A DNA stretch of 54,202 bases from Methanobacteriaceae archaeon UBA349 (GCA_002509745.1 DAWK01000047.1:20283-74484), one strand, 5' to 3'. Shown: positions 19,876 to 30,047, counted from the first letter of the stretch. The notes: generated by a model not told the origin, from the sequence alone. Numbers and translations are program-made.

Positions 19876-20532
19876 ATGAGTAAAGTTGCTATTACTATAA
19901 AAACTATTGAACGTCCAGGGGTTTTAAGTCAAATCACTGACATGTTTGCTTCAGATGGAATCAATATAACTTACACTCATTTATTTGTAGAAAAAGATGG
20001 TTCTGGTTCTATTTACATGGAACTGGAGGATGTCAGGGATGTTGATAAATTAGTTAGTGCTATTAATGATTCAGAACCCGTTTTAGAAGTTAAAGTTCAT
20101 AGATCTCTGGATGATATATATGGAAAAAGGATAATTATCATTGGGGGTGGTGCGCAAGTGGCTCATGTGGCCATGGGCGCTATTAGTGAGGCTGATCGTC
20201 ATAATATCAGAGGCGAGCGGATTAGTGTGGATACCATACCTTTGGTTGGTGAAATGGAACTTGCAGAAGCAGTTTTTGCTGTTGGTAGGCTCCCCCGAGT
20301 TGGTGCTCTTGTTTTGGCCGGATCTTTAATGGGTGGAAAAATCACGGATGCCGTGGAAAAGGTTAAAAATGAGCATGATCTAGTGGTAATTAGCCTTAGC
20401 ATGCCGGGTAGTGTTACTGAAAAAGCAGATTTGGTGGTAACAGATCCTATACAGGCAGGAGTGATGGCTGTAATGGCAGTGGCCGATACTGCAATTTTTG
20501 ATATTAAAAAAATCTCTAAAAAAAGGTTTTAG
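19876..20532 (+). CDS. ehbQ: ACT-domain protein with DUF5612-type C-terminal domain, probable EhbQ
   Basis: 218 aa. An ACT domain occupies 1-75 ([28 protein letters not shown]). It is followed by [51 protein letters not shown], a Rossmann-like segment with a GGG turn. ACT domains sense amino acids, so a regulatory role is likely. In Methanobacteriales this gene type sits after the Ehb subunits and, from memory, is the one lettered EhbQ; that letter is moderately certain. TGGAGAT precedes ATG 19876. Confidence 0.65.
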   Translation: MSKVAITIKTIERPGVLSQITDMFASDGINITYTHLFVEKDGSGSIYMELEDVRDVDKLVSAINDSEPVLEVKVHRSLDDIYGKRIIIIGGGAQVAHVAMGAISEADRHNIRGERISVDTIPLVGEMELAEAVFAVGRLPRVGALVLAGSLMGGKITDAVEKVKNEHDLVVISLSMPGSVTEKADLVVTDPIQAGVMAVMAVADTAIFDIKKISKKRF

Positions 20533-20688
20533 AAATTTTTAGAAAAGTGAGCTATTTACTCAAGAATATTTATTAATTTCAAAATCCTTATAAAAATAAA
20601 ATTAATTAATACTTATTTAACTAATACCCATAATATTTAACTAATACTCATAATAAATGAAAATAAATTAAAAATTATTTATTATAGG

Positions 20689-20964
20689 TTAACTCATTTC
20701 TATGGCTCTAATAATCCTGCTGGCAGCGTTTTTCAGCTCAGGATCTTTTATATCGCCACTTTCTCGTACTTTTAATGCTAATTGCAGCACTTTTGATACG
20801 TCTGCGGGTTTTAAGTTTTCAGCCATTCCTAAATAAGTCTGATCTTTATCGTCTTCTATTTTGACTTTTTCTTTGTCCATAAGCTCCAGCATTACCCTGC
20901 AAGCACCCATAACACTGGAATCTTCCATTCCTTTGCATTTTTTAATGAGTTCATCTTGTTTCAT
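20689..20964 (-). CDS. Small hypothetical protein
   Basis: 91-residue soluble, helical, highly charged protein; no family recognised. Two cysteines (C10, C22) lie near the N-terminus, and the C-terminal half is amphipathic helices (VSKVLQLALKVRESGD, LKNAASRIIRAIEMS). ATG 20964 has a good AGGTGAT site (minus strand). It lies 94 bp downstream of the Cas4-like gene on the same strand and may share its transcript. Confidence 0.65.
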   Translation of the reverse strand: MKQDELIKKCKGMEDSSVMGACRVMLELMDKEKVKIEDDKDQTYLGMAENLKPADVSKVLQLALKVRESGDIKDPELKNAASRIIRAIEMS

Positions 20965-21058
20965 TTTATCACCTATTATCTACCTTAGATATTATATATA
21001 ACTTTAAATAGTTTTATATTTTGGGATAAACACTTTTTCAGGTTTTAATGGTCTCTTT

Positions 21059-21886
21059 TCATGAAAAATCAAGATTTTGATTGCATATTTCCATATAACT
21101 ACATTTTTCACATTTTTTTGGATTTATATTTACTTCAGGAAGATCTCCTAGATTTATTATTTCTCGAATAGCATCTATTACTATAAAAAGTCCTTCTCTA
21201 AGCTCTGAATCAATAACTACTGGTCTTCTATCTCCTAAACGCTCATAATCTACAAAACCAACCATTACCTCGGTATCGAATTCTCTTTCTATTAATAATC
21301 CATAAGCAGCTATTTCTAGAGCATCTGAGTCCCATACGCCTCTGATGGGAGGATTTTTTAATTTTCTGCTTATGGGATAATATTTTCCATTTACTATCTC
21401 AATTTTATCTATGTTTCCCGATATTTCCAGGCTTTTATCTCTCATTAAATAGCTTTGTAATGATGGAGGAAAAATCATTTCTACTATTTGTCCTGCGTCT
21501 TTTTTTGTTTTTATTAATATTCTGTGTATTTTCAATGCTAAAATGGTATTTTCAACTTTTAAATCTTTTTCTAACTCATTAAAAAGTAAATTTTTATCAT
21601 TATTATCAGCAAATTCATAATTTTCCAGAGATTTTTTTAATAGATAAGGAACATCATTATAAAGTGTTTCACTAATTTGGGCAGCACTCATATCTTTGTT
21701 TACATTCATCAAATTTCTACGCAAAATATCTCTAAAATCATTATTTAGCTGGCTCAAAATCTTATTGTAGTTTTTATTTTCGGGTGTTTTTTCATTTTCA
21801 ATTTCTTCAAGCTCTAAATGATTTCTTAGATATAATTTCAGGGGACAATACAAATATTCATTTATTGAAGAGACTTTAATTGTCAT
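21059..21886 (-). CDS. Cas4/RecB-like PD-(D/E)XK protein with iron-sulfur cysteines
   Basis: 275 aa. The arrangement is that of Cas4: an early cysteine in YLYCPLKLYL (C14), a nuclease core GNIDKIEI with D160 and a C-terminal C259-x2-C262-x5-C268 trio for a [4Fe-4S] cluster. The next core strand reads PISRK (171-175), with Ser where Cas4 normally has the acidic residue of (D/E)-x-K. The usual QhxxY helix appears as EIAAYGLLIE. Catalysis may therefore be impaired. There are no other cas genes and no repeat array in the window. GTGAT precedes ATG 21886. Confidence 0.7.
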   Translation of the reverse strand: MTIKVSSINEYLYCPLKLYLRNHLELEEIENEKTPENKNYNKILSQLNNDFRDILRRNLMNVNKDMSAAQISETLYNDVPYLLKKSLENYEFADNNDKNLLFNELEKDLKVENTILALKIHRILIKTKKDAGQIVEMIFPPSLQSYLMRDKSLEISGNIDKIEIVNGKYYPISRKLKNPPIRGVWDSDALEIAAYGLLIEREFDTEVMVGFVDYERLGDRRPVVIDSELREGLFIVIDAIREIINLGDLPEVNINPKKCEKCSYMEICNQNLDFS

Positions 21887-22048
21887 TTTATCACTTATTA
21901 TCCATTTATTCTATTTTACTGCATTTTAATCTGGGATATAAACCTTAATTTAATAAATTACTATTATCTATATTTTAATATATTAAGTTTATATTTTTTT
22001 TTATTTTAGTATTACTATAATTTAAAAAAAATATAATTTTAAAAGAAT

Positions 22049-23341
22049 TTAATCCTCTAAAATTCGGATAAACATACATGGGGCTTTTATTTCTGGTAAT
22101 TGATCTATTTGGGAGATAGCATCCATAATATTCTTTTCTGATGCTTTATGAGTTACCATAAATATTGGAATGGATTGATTTTCATCATTTTTCTCTTGAT
22201 TAACAGATTCCAGACTAATGTTGTACTTACTTAAAATCCCAGAGATTTTATGAAGTACTCCTGGTTGATCAAGAGCTTTTAAACGTATATAATATTTAGA
22301 AACCACTTCAGCCATATTTTTAATAACTTTTTCTTGACTTTGAGGAGGACCATAAGTGATTTCTTTTTCCGTATCACTGATTATGTTAATACAATCGCCT
22401 ACAATGGCACTGGCAGTGGGCATCATTCCCGCACCTTGTCCATACATCATAACTGGACCTACTGCGTCTCCAATCATGTAAACTCCATTGAAAACGTCAT
22501 TTACTGAAGCCAATAGATGATCTTGGGGAATTAATGTGGGGTGCACTCTTACTTCTAATTCATCTCCCACTTTTCTAGTGATTCCCAGGAGTTTAGTAAC
22601 ATATTTCAGTTTTTTGGAAGTAAATTCAATATCTTGAGGAGTAATTTTTGTTATTCCTTCTACATGGAACTTCTCCTGAGCAACATAAGTTCCAAAACCC
22701 AGTATGGTTAAAATTATCAGCTTTTGAGCAGTATCATGACCCTCAATATCGAAAGTAGGGTCTTGTTCTGCATAACCTTTTTCTTGAGCTTCTTTAAGAA
22801 CATCATCGAATTTTAATCCTTCTTCACTCATTTTGGTGAGTATATAATTGGCAGTTCCATTTATTATTCCATAAATACCTTCAAAGTTATTAGCTGCCAG
22901 AGATTCATTTAATGGTTGTAAAAGAGGTATTCCCCCACCTACACTGGCCTCGAATGAAATTCTCACATTATTTTTTTCAGAAGTCGAGGTTATTTCTTCC
23001 CAGTGTTTTGCTAAAAGTGCTTTATTGGCAGTAACTACGTGTTTTCCATTTTCCAGGGCCTTAAGAATAAAACTGCGGGCAGGTTCATATCCTCCAATTA
23101 GTTCGATAACAATAGATATTTCTGGATCTTCTAAAATTTCATTAACATCAGTAGAAAGTTTTTCAGATCTGATTTCAACTCCTCTATCGGTGCTTATATC
23201 TAGATCAACTACTTTTTTAAGATTAACTTCTTTACCAACTTTTTTTTCTATTAAATCAATATTTTGATTAAATATTTCTATTACACCGGATCCAATGGTT
23301 CCAAAACCAATTAATCCAATATTCACAGGCGTTTTATTCAT
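22049..23341 (-). CDS. hom: Homoserine dehydrogenase with C-terminal ACT domain
   Basis: Reduces aspartate semialdehyde to homoserine for threonine and methionine/isoleucine synthesis. 430 aa, full length. The NAD(P)-binding motif GFGTIGSG is at 12-19. [41 protein letters not shown] and [20 protein letters not shown] are diagnostic catalytic blocks. The C-terminus (about 350-428) is an ACT domain ([28 protein letters not shown]), expected to give feedback control. ATG 23341 follows GGAGGA. Confidence 0.95.
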   Translation of the reverse strand: MNKTPVNIGLIGFGTIGSGVIEIFNQNIDLIEKKVGKEVNLKKVVDLDISTDRGVEIRSEKLSTDVNEILEDPEISIVIELIGGYEPARSFILKALENGKHVVTANKALLAKHWEEITSTSEKNNVRISFEASVGGGIPLLQPLNESLAANNFEGIYGIINGTANYILTKMSEEGLKFDDVLKEAQEKGYAEQDPTFDIEGHDTAQKLIILTILGFGTYVAQEKFHVEGITKITPQDIEFTSKKLKYVTKLLGITRKVGDELEVRVHPTLIPQDHLLASVNDVFNGVYMIGDAVGPVMMYGQGAGMMPTASAIVGDCINIISDTEKEITYGPPQSQEKVIKNMAEVVSKYYIRLKALDQPGVLHKISGILSKYNISLESVNQEKNDENQSIPIFMVTHKASEKNIMDAISQIDQLPEIKAPCMFIRILED

Positions 23342-23755
23342 AAAAATCCTCCAGGATATTCCAGGACATTGATATTCATCGAGATAATTAAGATAATTAA
23401 TATTACAATTGTTATAATTTAATTATTAATATAATTTTATTAATTTAATTATCTATTATATCTATTACAATTAAATTGATTATTTAAATTAAATTATTTT
23501 TCAAAGCGAAATTGTTAATACAATATTATTTCATTGGATTTGTAATACTTATATAGTTTTTTATTATTACTATTTTATTACTATTTTTAATTAATTAGAT
23601 TGGATTAAATACTCTATTACAATAATGTATTTTTAAATTTTAAGAAATAGCTAAAATAATTTTTAAATTGATTTGAAAATTTGAAATTATTTGAAAAAAT
23701 ATAAAAAAAATAATATTAATTAGAATCAATTGATGACCTTGAAGATATGACTTCT
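23342..23755. other. AT-rich intergenic region upstream of hom
   Basis: 414 bp between two minus-strand genes. It should hold the hom promoter; ACTATATAAG on the minus strand near 23550 is a TATA-like candidate but lies about 210 bp from the start codon. The end next to the COG1665 gene carries a hairpin with a T-run (minus sense). No ORF with a ribosome binding site was seen. Confidence 0.45.
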
Positions 23756-23761
23756 TCAGGG
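23702..23761 (-). terminator. Hairpin overlapping the stop codon of the COG1665 gene, then T-run
   Basis: Nine complementary base pairs (one G-U) join 23737-23745 and 23753-23761 across a 7-nt loop; the right arm includes the TGA stop (23756-23758). On the minus strand a run of eight Ts (around 23703-23710) follows about 27 nt later. It could terminate transcription or protect the mRNA 3' end. Confidence 0.45.
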
Positions 23762-24850
23762 ATTAGATGTTAATGGATTGTCTTTAAGTTTTATAAATTC
23801 GTTTAAAGATTCTCTGGTAGTTCCTACAACAATCCTATAACTTTCTTTTTCACCTATAACTTTTTCCAGCTTACCTCTTGCTGTAATCTGTTCTCCTTCA
23901 AGGGCCTGGCCAGAGTATGTATGGGTGAAGGAAGCTATTTCACTAATATTTATGTCAATTGGGTTATTATCTAATGAATCAAATCTAATTTCAATTATTT
24001 TTACATCATGGACGTCATAAACTGCTGGATTGTCAAATGATGCTAAAGCATTGGATACAATACATTCCACAGTCATTTGGCCCAGTGGTTCATATCTAGT
24101 GTCGCCCCAGGTTCCAGAAATCTCGTCCCATTCACGGGTGGCCAGTATGTCAAATAAAGTTCCATCCACGACTCCTCTGTTGTTTTTTCTTTTTTCATAC
24201 CAGCAGAATTCTTCAAAACTTAATGTGAAGTCGCTGATTCGCTTATCATAAACTTTTCTCCAGTAATTATCATCAATACTTTTAAATGATTTGTTTTCTG
24301 CAGTATCTTTAATTTTCCCGAATAAATTCTTGGCTCGACGGTGATTAGCCATACCATAAATTACAAAATCTATATCTGAACTTTGAGAGTCGTATAATTC
24401 GGGTAATATTGATCCGGATATTCCCATGCTTTCATAGGGTATATCTGCACCTTCATGGAATGTGTCTGCAACTTTAATAACTTTTTTCAGAAGATGATTT
24501 TCATTAAATTTATCATCTGTCCTTTCACTATTAATATAATGGTCCCTGATTTCTTTTAATCTTTCATTAGGCCTTAAAATTTCTTTAATCTTATTTAAAG
24601 GTACACCCATCATCTGCACATTTGTATTATTGCAATCATATAAATAATAAGGATAATTTTCTTTTAAAAAGCTGTAAGCTTCTTTGGAACCAACTTTAGT
24701 GTATGTTTTACCATTTTTAATTCGTTCACCTTCCGGATCCGGAATGTAACGTAAAAATGCCAGGATCCGGTCTTCAGGATGTATGTAAGAGGTAGTTGCG
24801 AAAAACAAATCATCCGTGGTATATATGAAATCTCGGGTTCTGGCTCTCAT
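23756..24850 (-). CDS. Predicted nucleotidyltransferase (COG1665-type)
   Basis: 364 aa. The nucleotidyltransferase signature is clear: [25 protein letters not shown], with GS at 146-147 and metal ligands D159 and D161. The N-terminal region [29 protein letters not shown] is characteristic of this archaeal family, and the C-terminal ~100 residues look like a beta-rich OB-like domain. The substrate is unknown. ATG 24850 has no ribosome binding site, and an AT-rich TTTATTTAA about 20-26 bp upstream suggests a leaderless transcript. Divergent from the DUF366 gene. Confidence 0.75.
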   Translation of the reverse strand: MRARTRDFIYTTDDLFFATTSYIHPEDRILAFLRYIPDPEGERIKNGKTYTKVGSKEAYSFLKENYPYYLYDCNNTNVQMMGVPLNKIKEILRPNERLKEIRDHYINSERTDDKFNENHLLKKVIKVADTFHEGADIPYESMGISGSILPELYDSQSSDIDFVIYGMANHRRAKNLFGKIKDTAENKSFKSIDDNYWRKVYDKRISDFTLSFEEFCWYEKRKNNRGVVDGTLFDILATREWDEISGTWGDTRYEPLGQMTVECIVSNALASFDNPAVYDVHDVKIIEIRFDSLDNNPIDINISEIASFTHTYSGQALEGEQITARGKLEKVIGEKESYRIVVGTTRESLNEFIKLKDNPLTSNP

Positions 24851-25074
24851 AATTAATTAAGTGGTTAAATAAACTATTAAAATGTTAGCTCATATTTTAA
24901 AGCTTGATTCATAAACCTAATTAAAGAACAAAAATTAATTTATCTAAGTCAAAAGATAATTATTAGTATAATAATATTTTGAATAAAATAATTTTTATCT
25001 CTTAATTGGCCTCTGAATTTGCAATCATATAATCAATTTAACATTCAATAATTATTATGCAATGGGAGATTTCT

Positions 25075-25650
25075 ATGAAAATGATTAATCACTTTGTTGA
25101 AGAAAACACATGTTATGATGGGAGCCAGATACAACCTTTATGGGCCCTAGACCAAATAGGGATAAAAGGTTCCAGTATAGTTTCCTGGATAGGATCCATG
25201 GAAATTGAACCATCAAAAATTATTGATGTGGAAGATGTTGGTTTAGAAATTAAATCAAAGGAAATGATCCATTTCATTGTAGAACATTTTGATTGTCAGC
25301 CTACTAATATCAAACTTTGTTATCATCGCCAGAGGATTTTGGTCATGATATTAAAAGATGAGCTGGCCCAGTGGGGAGTTCAATGTACTCGTAGTGGTGA
25401 TGACCTGTTTGTGGGAAATGGAAAACTAACGGTTTCAATAGCTACTATATCTGCAACCAGCATGAAAATTCACTTGGGAATCAATATAATTAGTGAAGGA
25501 ACTCCTGAAGACGTTGAAACCATAGGTATTTTAGAAACAGGAAATATTGGCCGAAAGGATTTATTTAAGTTTATTAATAATATTTCTGAAGCCTATATTG
25601 AAGAAATAGCGTCAATTGAAAGAGATATATCCAAAACACGTGCTTTTTAA
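25075..25650 (+). CDS. DUF366 family protein
   Basis: 191-residue cytoplasmic protein of archaeal family DUF366, function unknown. Recognisable stretches are YDGSQIQPLWALDQIGIKGSSIVSWIG and HFIVEHFDCQPTNIKLCYHRQRILVMILKDEL. The latter region and TVSIATIS..SMKIHLGINI suggest an alpha/beta fold. The frame extends to ATG 25057, but GGGAGA lies between, 6 nt before ATG 25075, so the later start is preferred. A hairpin follows the stop. Confidence 0.75.
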   Translation: MKMINHFVEENTCYDGSQIQPLWALDQIGIKGSSIVSWIGSMEIEPSKIIDVEDVGLEIKSKEMIHFIVEHFDCQPTNIKLCYHRQRILVMILKDELAQWGVQCTRSGDDLFVGNGKLTVSIATISATSMKIHLGINIISEGTPEDVETIGILETGNIGRKDLFKFINNISEAYIEEIASIERDISKTRAF

Positions 25651-25663
25651 CTTATTTTTATAG

Positions 25664-25706
25664 CCATCCACTAGTTATTTATAATTATGGATGTTTTTAT
25701 TTTATT
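25664..25706 (+). terminator. Hairpin plus T-rich run after the DUF366 gene
   Basis: CATCCA (25665-25670) pairs with TGGATG (25688-25693), and inner bases of the arms pair further. TTTTTATTTTATTT follows immediately. It lies 15 bp after the stop codon. Confidence 0.55.
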
Positions 25707-25883
25707 TGAAATAATCAATAACCCATACTTAATTAAATTAAGATATTTAAAATAAATACAATTCTCTATTTAATTTAATTTAATTTTTATAGAAAATTCA
25801 TCAATGAAATTCAATGCATTAAAAATATTTTTATCTTATTAATTTATTTAAATTAAGACTAAAGGTTAATTAAAGGTTAAATC

Positions 25884-26363
25884 ATGAAAATTGTTATTAA
25901 TGGTATTCACGCTAATTTAAGATTCTCTGCAGCACACATGATTCCCGAGCATGAATCCTGTGGATGTATACATGGCCACTCATATATCGTAGATGTGCAA
26001 GTAGAAGGAGAACGTAGTGGAAAATTTGGCTTTGTAGCTGATTTTAAGGAAGTTAAAGGAGTAGTAAGAGATATATCTTCTACATTAGATCATAAAGTAC
26101 TGATTCCTCTACAAAACAATCTAATTAACTTTAAATCTACTGAAGGTTCAGTAGAATTTGTTATTCAGGGAAAAGAGTATAAATTGCCAGCAGAGGATTG
26201 TTTATTACTTGATTTGAAATCTACTTCGGCCGAAGATCTGGCAGAATACTTTACTGAACGTGTGTTTGATAAATTAAAGGAAAAAGGGGCCAAAATTTCC
26301 AGTGTGGAAATATGTGTCAATGAAGGTATCGGACAGGGTGCTTTTTTCACTAAGAGTGACTAA
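25884..26363 (+). CDS. queD: 6-carboxytetrahydropterin synthase family protein
   Basis: 159 aa, T-fold enzyme of the PTPS/QueD family, which converts dihydroneopterin triphosphate on the way to preQ0 and archaeosine in tRNA. Zinc ligands H18 (FSAAHM), H30 and H32 (CxxxHGH, with C26 the QueD-type catalytic cysteine) are present, as is the LDH dyad D69-H70. An insertion at about 85-115 is larger than in bacterial QueD. Pairing with queE 174 bp downstream supports the 7-deazaguanine role over a pterin role. The start ATG has AAGGTTAAATC upstream. Confidence 0.85.
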   Translation: MKIVINGIHANLRFSAAHMIPEHESCGCIHGHSYIVDVQVEGERSGKFGFVADFKEVKGVVRDISSTLDHKVLIPLQNNLINFKSTEGSVEFVIQGKEYKLPAEDCLLLDLKSTSAEDLAEYFTERVFDKLKEKGAKISSVEICVNEGIGQGAFFTKSD

Positions 26364-26461
26364 TGTTCTTATTTTTTAAAATTTTTGATAATATGGCGAT
26401 TATAATTCAAAAATAAGCACATAATATCTGTTAAAAGATAAAAAACACAACAATCCTAATA

Positions 26462-26497
26462 CAATCACAATCACAATTATAATTATAATTATAATTA
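26462..26497 (+). repeat. Short tandem repeats upstream of queE
   Basis: Two copies of CAATCA are followed by three and a half copies of AATTAT in the gap between queD and queE, ending about 40 bp before ATG 26538. Simple-sequence DNA; it may vary in copy number between strains. Confidence 0.5.
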
Positions 26498-26537
26498 ATA
26501 AAACTAAAATTTATAAGACTAAAGCTCAAGGATTTTT

Positions 26538-27248
26538 ATGAAAGCACCTATAATAGAAGTTTTTTCCAGTATTCAAGGAGAAGGCCTTTTAATTGGCAGA
26601 AGACAAATTTTTGTTCGTTTCGCAGGATGTAATTTGAATTGCATTTACTGTGATACACCAGAAAGCAGAAAAAGTACGGCTGGTACGAGTAAAACCGTGG
26701 AAGAACTTTTTCAAACCATTGAAAGTATTTTAACTCCTGATTTCCACTCAATTTCATTTACTGGCGGCGAACCACTACTTCAAGCAGATTTTATAAAAAC
26801 TTTTTTGCAAAAATATCAAAAAAATAAATTCAAATCTCTCTTAGAAACCAATGGTTCTCTCCCTAAAGAAGTTGAAAAGATTGCAAATCTAATTACTCAT
26901 GCATCGGTGGATATAAAACTCCCAGAACATTTTTCTAGTAACACTAAGGACGATCTTATAGAGCGGGAGATAGAATCCCTAAACATATTAATATCAAGAA
27001 GGGTAAAGGTATATTGTAAAGTGGTAATGTTGCCCTCAACAAAAGTGGAAACTTTAGGACATGTTGCAAAAACCATAAAAGAAAATATTTCTGATCCTTC
27101 CCGGATTGTTATGGTGCTTCAACCGGCCAGCCCACTAAAGTATTGGGTTCAACACACTCCTAAACTATTCAGTATGTCTGAAAAGGTAGGAGAACACATA
27201 AATGTACTGACAATACCTCAAGTACATAAACTTCTAGAAGTCAGATAG
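26538..27248 (+). CDS. queE: 7-carboxy-7-deazaguanine synthase (radical SAM)
   Basis: 236 aa. Converts carboxytetrahydropterin to 7-carboxy-7-deazaguanine, the ring-contraction step to preQ0/archaeosine. EVFSSIQGEGLLIGRRQIFVRF leads into C31-x3-C35-x2-C38 (CNLNCIYCDT), the radical-SAM cluster motif. SFTGGEPLLQ is the SAM-binding GGE motif. Length matches archaeal QueE. It ends 11 bp before the first CBS gene, so queE and the CBS genes may share a transcript. Confidence 0.9.
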   Translation: MKAPIIEVFSSIQGEGLLIGRRQIFVRFAGCNLNCIYCDTPESRKSTAGTSKTVEELFQTIESILTPDFHSISFTGGEPLLQADFIKTFLQKYQKNKFKSLLETNGSLPKEVEKIANLITHASVDIKLPEHFSSNTKDDLIEREIESLNILISRRVKVYCKVVMLPSTKVETLGHVAKTIKENISDPSRIVMVLQPASPLKYWVQHTPKLFSMSEKVGEHINVLTIPQVHKLLEVR

Positions 27249-27259
27249 GAGGTTTTTAG

Positions 27260-27823
27260 ATGGAAATGGAAACTAAAGTCACCGTACACGATGCCATGAC
27301 ATCAAACGTGGTAACAGTAGACCCTAAAATCAGCGTTGCCGAAGCAGCAATACTTATGAATCAAATTAAAGTGGGTAGTCTAGTAGTTAAAAGTAACTCT
27401 GAACCTGAAGGACTAATCACTGAAAGCGATATCATTAGAAAAGTAGTTTCCAAAGATTTGAAAGCTAGTGATATAACTATTGGCCAAATAATGACTAAGA
27501 ATCTCATTAGCATTGAACCTGGGAGAGAATTAAATGAGGCAGCTCGTTTAATGGCTAAAAATAGTATTAGGCGCCTTCCAGTGGTTAATGGTGGAGCTCT
27601 AGTTGGTATATTAACATCTACTGATGTAATGGCTGTTTCTCCAGAACTTACTGAAATTCTGGTAGAAAATGCCCGCATTACAGAAAATCAAGTGGGTTAT
27701 CCGTCTGGTGATAGGCCCGTTCCTGGTGCATGTGAAGCATGTGGAAACTTTGAAGATTATCTGGATGAAGTAGATGGCAAGTATTTATGCGAGGAATGTA
27801 AAGAGGATTTAGAAGGTGAATAA
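27260..27823 (+). CDS. Two-CBS-domain protein with C-terminal zinc ribbon
   Basis: 187 aa. Two CBS domains (about 8-65 and 72-128; [15 protein letters not shown] and [14 protein letters not shown]) form one Bateman module that should bind adenine nucleotides or SAM. The C-terminus is a rubredoxin-like ribbon, C-EA-C ... C-EE-C. AGGAGG lies 7 nt before ATG 27260. First of five consecutive CBS genes; the next starts 2 bp after its stop. Confidence 0.85.
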   Translation: MEMETKVTVHDAMTSNVVTVDPKISVAEAAILMNQIKVGSLVVKSNSEPEGLITESDIIRKVVSKDLKASDITIGQIMTKNLISIEPGRELNEAARLMAKNSIRRLPVVNGGALVGILTSTDVMAVSPELTEILVENARITENQVGYPSGDRPVPGACEACGNFEDYLDEVDGKYLCEECKEDLEGE

Positions 27824-27824
27824 C

Positions 27825-28637
27825 TTGATTGTGGAAGAGGCAATGACCTCTAACCCGGTCACAGTTTCTGTAAGCACATCTGCTACGAGAGTGCGATCTA
27901 TATTCCGGGAAGAGGACTTCCGCTGTATCCCTGTGGTTGAGGAAGGCCACTTAAAAGGTTTAATTACCCGAGGGGATATGCAAAATATTTCTGCTACTAA
28001 ATCTAATATTGAAGCAAGGGGCATAATGGAGCGGCCCAAACTTATTTTTACTCCAGAAATGGAATTAATCCATGCTGCTCAAAATTTAATAAATTCTGAA
28101 GAAATTCAGGCCCCGGTGGTAGAATCCAGTGATAGTAATAAATTACTGGGAATTTTAAGTGTGTTTGATATTTTATTAGTTTTTTTAAAGGATGGAATTA
28201 ATGCTCCCCAAAAAACTTTGGGAGATATTAAAACCGAAAACGTCGTTACCTGTGACTACCAGGATTCTATTTCCACTTTGTGGAATAAAATGGGTGAATC
28301 TGGCTTTTCTGGCTTGCCTGTTTTAAAGAACGGTAAGTTAATTGGAATAGTCACTCGCAAAGATCTTATCAAGTCGGGACATACTCGAATTGGCGCGGGA
28401 TCTGGTGATGCGAAGCGAAACATTCCTGTAGAGAAAATTATGCAGACTCCACCCATAGTAGGGACATCAAAGATGTCTTTGGAGAAAGCTGCAGATTTAA
28501 TGGTTCAAAATGACATTGGGCGTTTGCCTGTTGTGGAAAATGCAATGTTTATTAAAAAAGAACCCGAAAGGGCCAAAGAATCTGAACTAGTAGGTATTGT
28601 TTCGAGAGAAGACGTTTTAAGGTCGTATATAATTTGA
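27825..28637 (+). CDS. Four-CBS-domain protein (TTG start)
   Basis: 270 aa, essentially only four CBS domains, i.e. two Bateman modules (repeat starts at VEEAMTSNPVTV, RGIMERPKLIFT, GDIKTENVVTC and EKIMQTPPIVG). The frame is open back to GTG 27816, but AGGTGA at 27814-27819 is itself the ribosome binding site, so TTG 27825 is preferred. It begins 2 bp after the preceding stop and is probably co-translated. Related to the CBS part of IMP dehydrogenase but without the catalytic barrel. Confidence 0.8.
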   Translation: MIVEEAMTSNPVTVSVSTSATRVRSIFREEDFRCIPVVEEGHLKGLITRGDMQNISATKSNIEARGIMERPKLIFTPEMELIHAAQNLINSEEIQAPVVESSDSNKLLGILSVFDILLVFLKDGINAPQKTLGDIKTENVVTCDYQDSISTLWNKMGESGFSGLPVLKNGKLIGIVTRKDLIKSGHTRIGAGSGDAKRNIPVEKIMQTPPIVGTSKMSLEKAADLMVQNDIGRLPVVENAMFIKKEPERAKESELVGIVSREDVLRSYII

Positions 28638-28972
28638 TTCTCAATTCAAATTGCAAAAATGGCCTTTTTGTTCAAATATGTTCTATAATTGGCCGGGCAA
28701 GAATATTATGTTCTAAAACTAAAAATATATCTAATTCACGATGATATGAAAAAAATCAAAATTAGTATTATACTATCTGCAAATTCAATAGAACTGTCGA
28801 AAAATTGAAAATGGATGATTATTAAAGAAAAACTCTTTAGAAAATTCTTAGAAAGTTCTTTAGTTTTCTCCTATATCAAAAATAAATGATTAAATACGTG
28901 TTAAATAGGCTAAAATTGTATAAATTTCATTCAAATTACATAAGTAATCATATCTCTGAGAGAGGTGTATGG
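28638..28972. promoter_or_regulatory. Gap between the second and third CBS genes
   Basis: 335 bp. Near its middle are two 8-bp imperfect dyads, GAA-AA-TTC (28840-28847) and GAA-AG-TTC (28851-28858), spaced 11 bp apart. They sit about 110 bp before the third CBS gene and could be an operator. A short frame from 28886 leads into the gene but lacks a ribosome binding site. The third CBS gene may therefore have its own promoter. Confidence 0.35.
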
Positions 28973-29914
28973 ATGAGAAGAAAAGACACCATAAACATCG
29001 TAAAGTCTATGGACCGTGGGCCCATAGAATTTGGAAGCAGAAATTTTGAACACGAAGGCGATATTATGGCCGTCGCCAAAAAAGAAGTGGTCACTATACC
29101 ACAAACCGCAAGTATTAAAGAAGCTGCGGTTATAATGGTTAAAAACAAATTCAGGAGATTACCCATTACAAATCCTGGAACTGGGAAACTTATGGGTATC
29201 GTAACTTCTATGGATATACTGGACTTCCTGGGAGGGGGAGACAAATTTAAAATCCTGGAAGAAAAATATCACGACAATTTTTTAGCAGCCATCAATGAGT
29301 CTGTTAAAAAAATAATGACACGCGATGTCCATTATTTAAGCTACAAAGACTCCCTAAATACTGCAGTTGAAAAAATGTTAGAATATGGGGTGGGGGCTTT
29401 ACCAGTTATTGACTCTGATGATAATATAGTGGGTATTGTTTCTGAAAGAGATTTAGCTCTTTTATTATCTGGAGTTCTAACTGATGAGTTAGTAGAGGAT
29501 TATATGACTAAAAAAGTTATAACTACTACTCCGGGAACACCCATTGAGAGTGCATCTAAAATAATGGTGAGAAACAAACTTAGAAGGATACCTGTGGTGG
29601 GAGAAGAGAGAAGAACTTCTCACCCAGAAAAAGAGAAACTGGTAGGCATAATCACTTCCACAGATATTCTGGAAATTTTAGGCCAAAGTAAAGTCTTTAA
29701 CAATATGACTTCCAATAGTGCTGAGGAAATTCTTAACTCAAAAATTACGGAGATAATGGAAAAAGAAGTCATAAGCACCACACCAATGACTCGTTTAGGT
29801 GTTTTATGTGAATTGATGCAAAATGAAGGAATTGGTGGATTACCAGTAATTAAAAATGGGGAGTTAGTGGGCATTATTACTGAAAGAGACTTACTAAAAG
29901 TCATAAAACAGTAA
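28973..29914 (+). CDS. Four-CBS-domain protein
   Basis: 313 aa. A ~25-residue leader (MRRKDTINIVKSMDRGPIEFG) is followed by four CBS domains starting near GDIMAVAKKEVVTI, KKIMTRDVHYLSY, EDYMTKKVITTTP and TEIMEKEVISTTP. ATG 28973 is chosen because GAGAGGTG lies just upstream; the longer frame from 28886 has none. A charged insertion (EERRTSHPEKEK) interrupts the third domain. No effector domain, so it probably acts by binding another protein. Confidence 0.85.
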   Translation: MRRKDTINIVKSMDRGPIEFGSRNFEHEGDIMAVAKKEVVTIPQTASIKEAAVIMVKNKFRRLPITNPGTGKLMGIVTSMDILDFLGGGDKFKILEEKYHDNFLAAINESVKKIMTRDVHYLSYKDSLNTAVEKMLEYGVGALPVIDSDDNIVGIVSERDLALLLSGVLTDELVEDYMTKKVITTTPGTPIESASKIMVRNKLRRIPVVGEERRTSHPEKEKLVGIITSTDILEILGQSKVFNNMTSNSAEEILNSKITEIMEKEVISTTPMTRLGVLCELMQNEGIGGLPVIKNGELVGIITERDLLKVIKQ

Positions 29915-30047
29915 TGTCCATATATTTTTCAATATTTCTAAATTAATCTGGTATTCATAAAAATAGGGATATCGATGATTTTGAATCAAAAACACGGTAA
30001 ATACATAGAATTATTAAACCTCTATTTAGTATACCGCAGGTGATTTG

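Noticed and set aside
21059..21886. A CRISPR-Cas locus around the Cas4-like gene
   Set aside because: No other cas gene and no array of spaced repeats was seen anywhere in the window.
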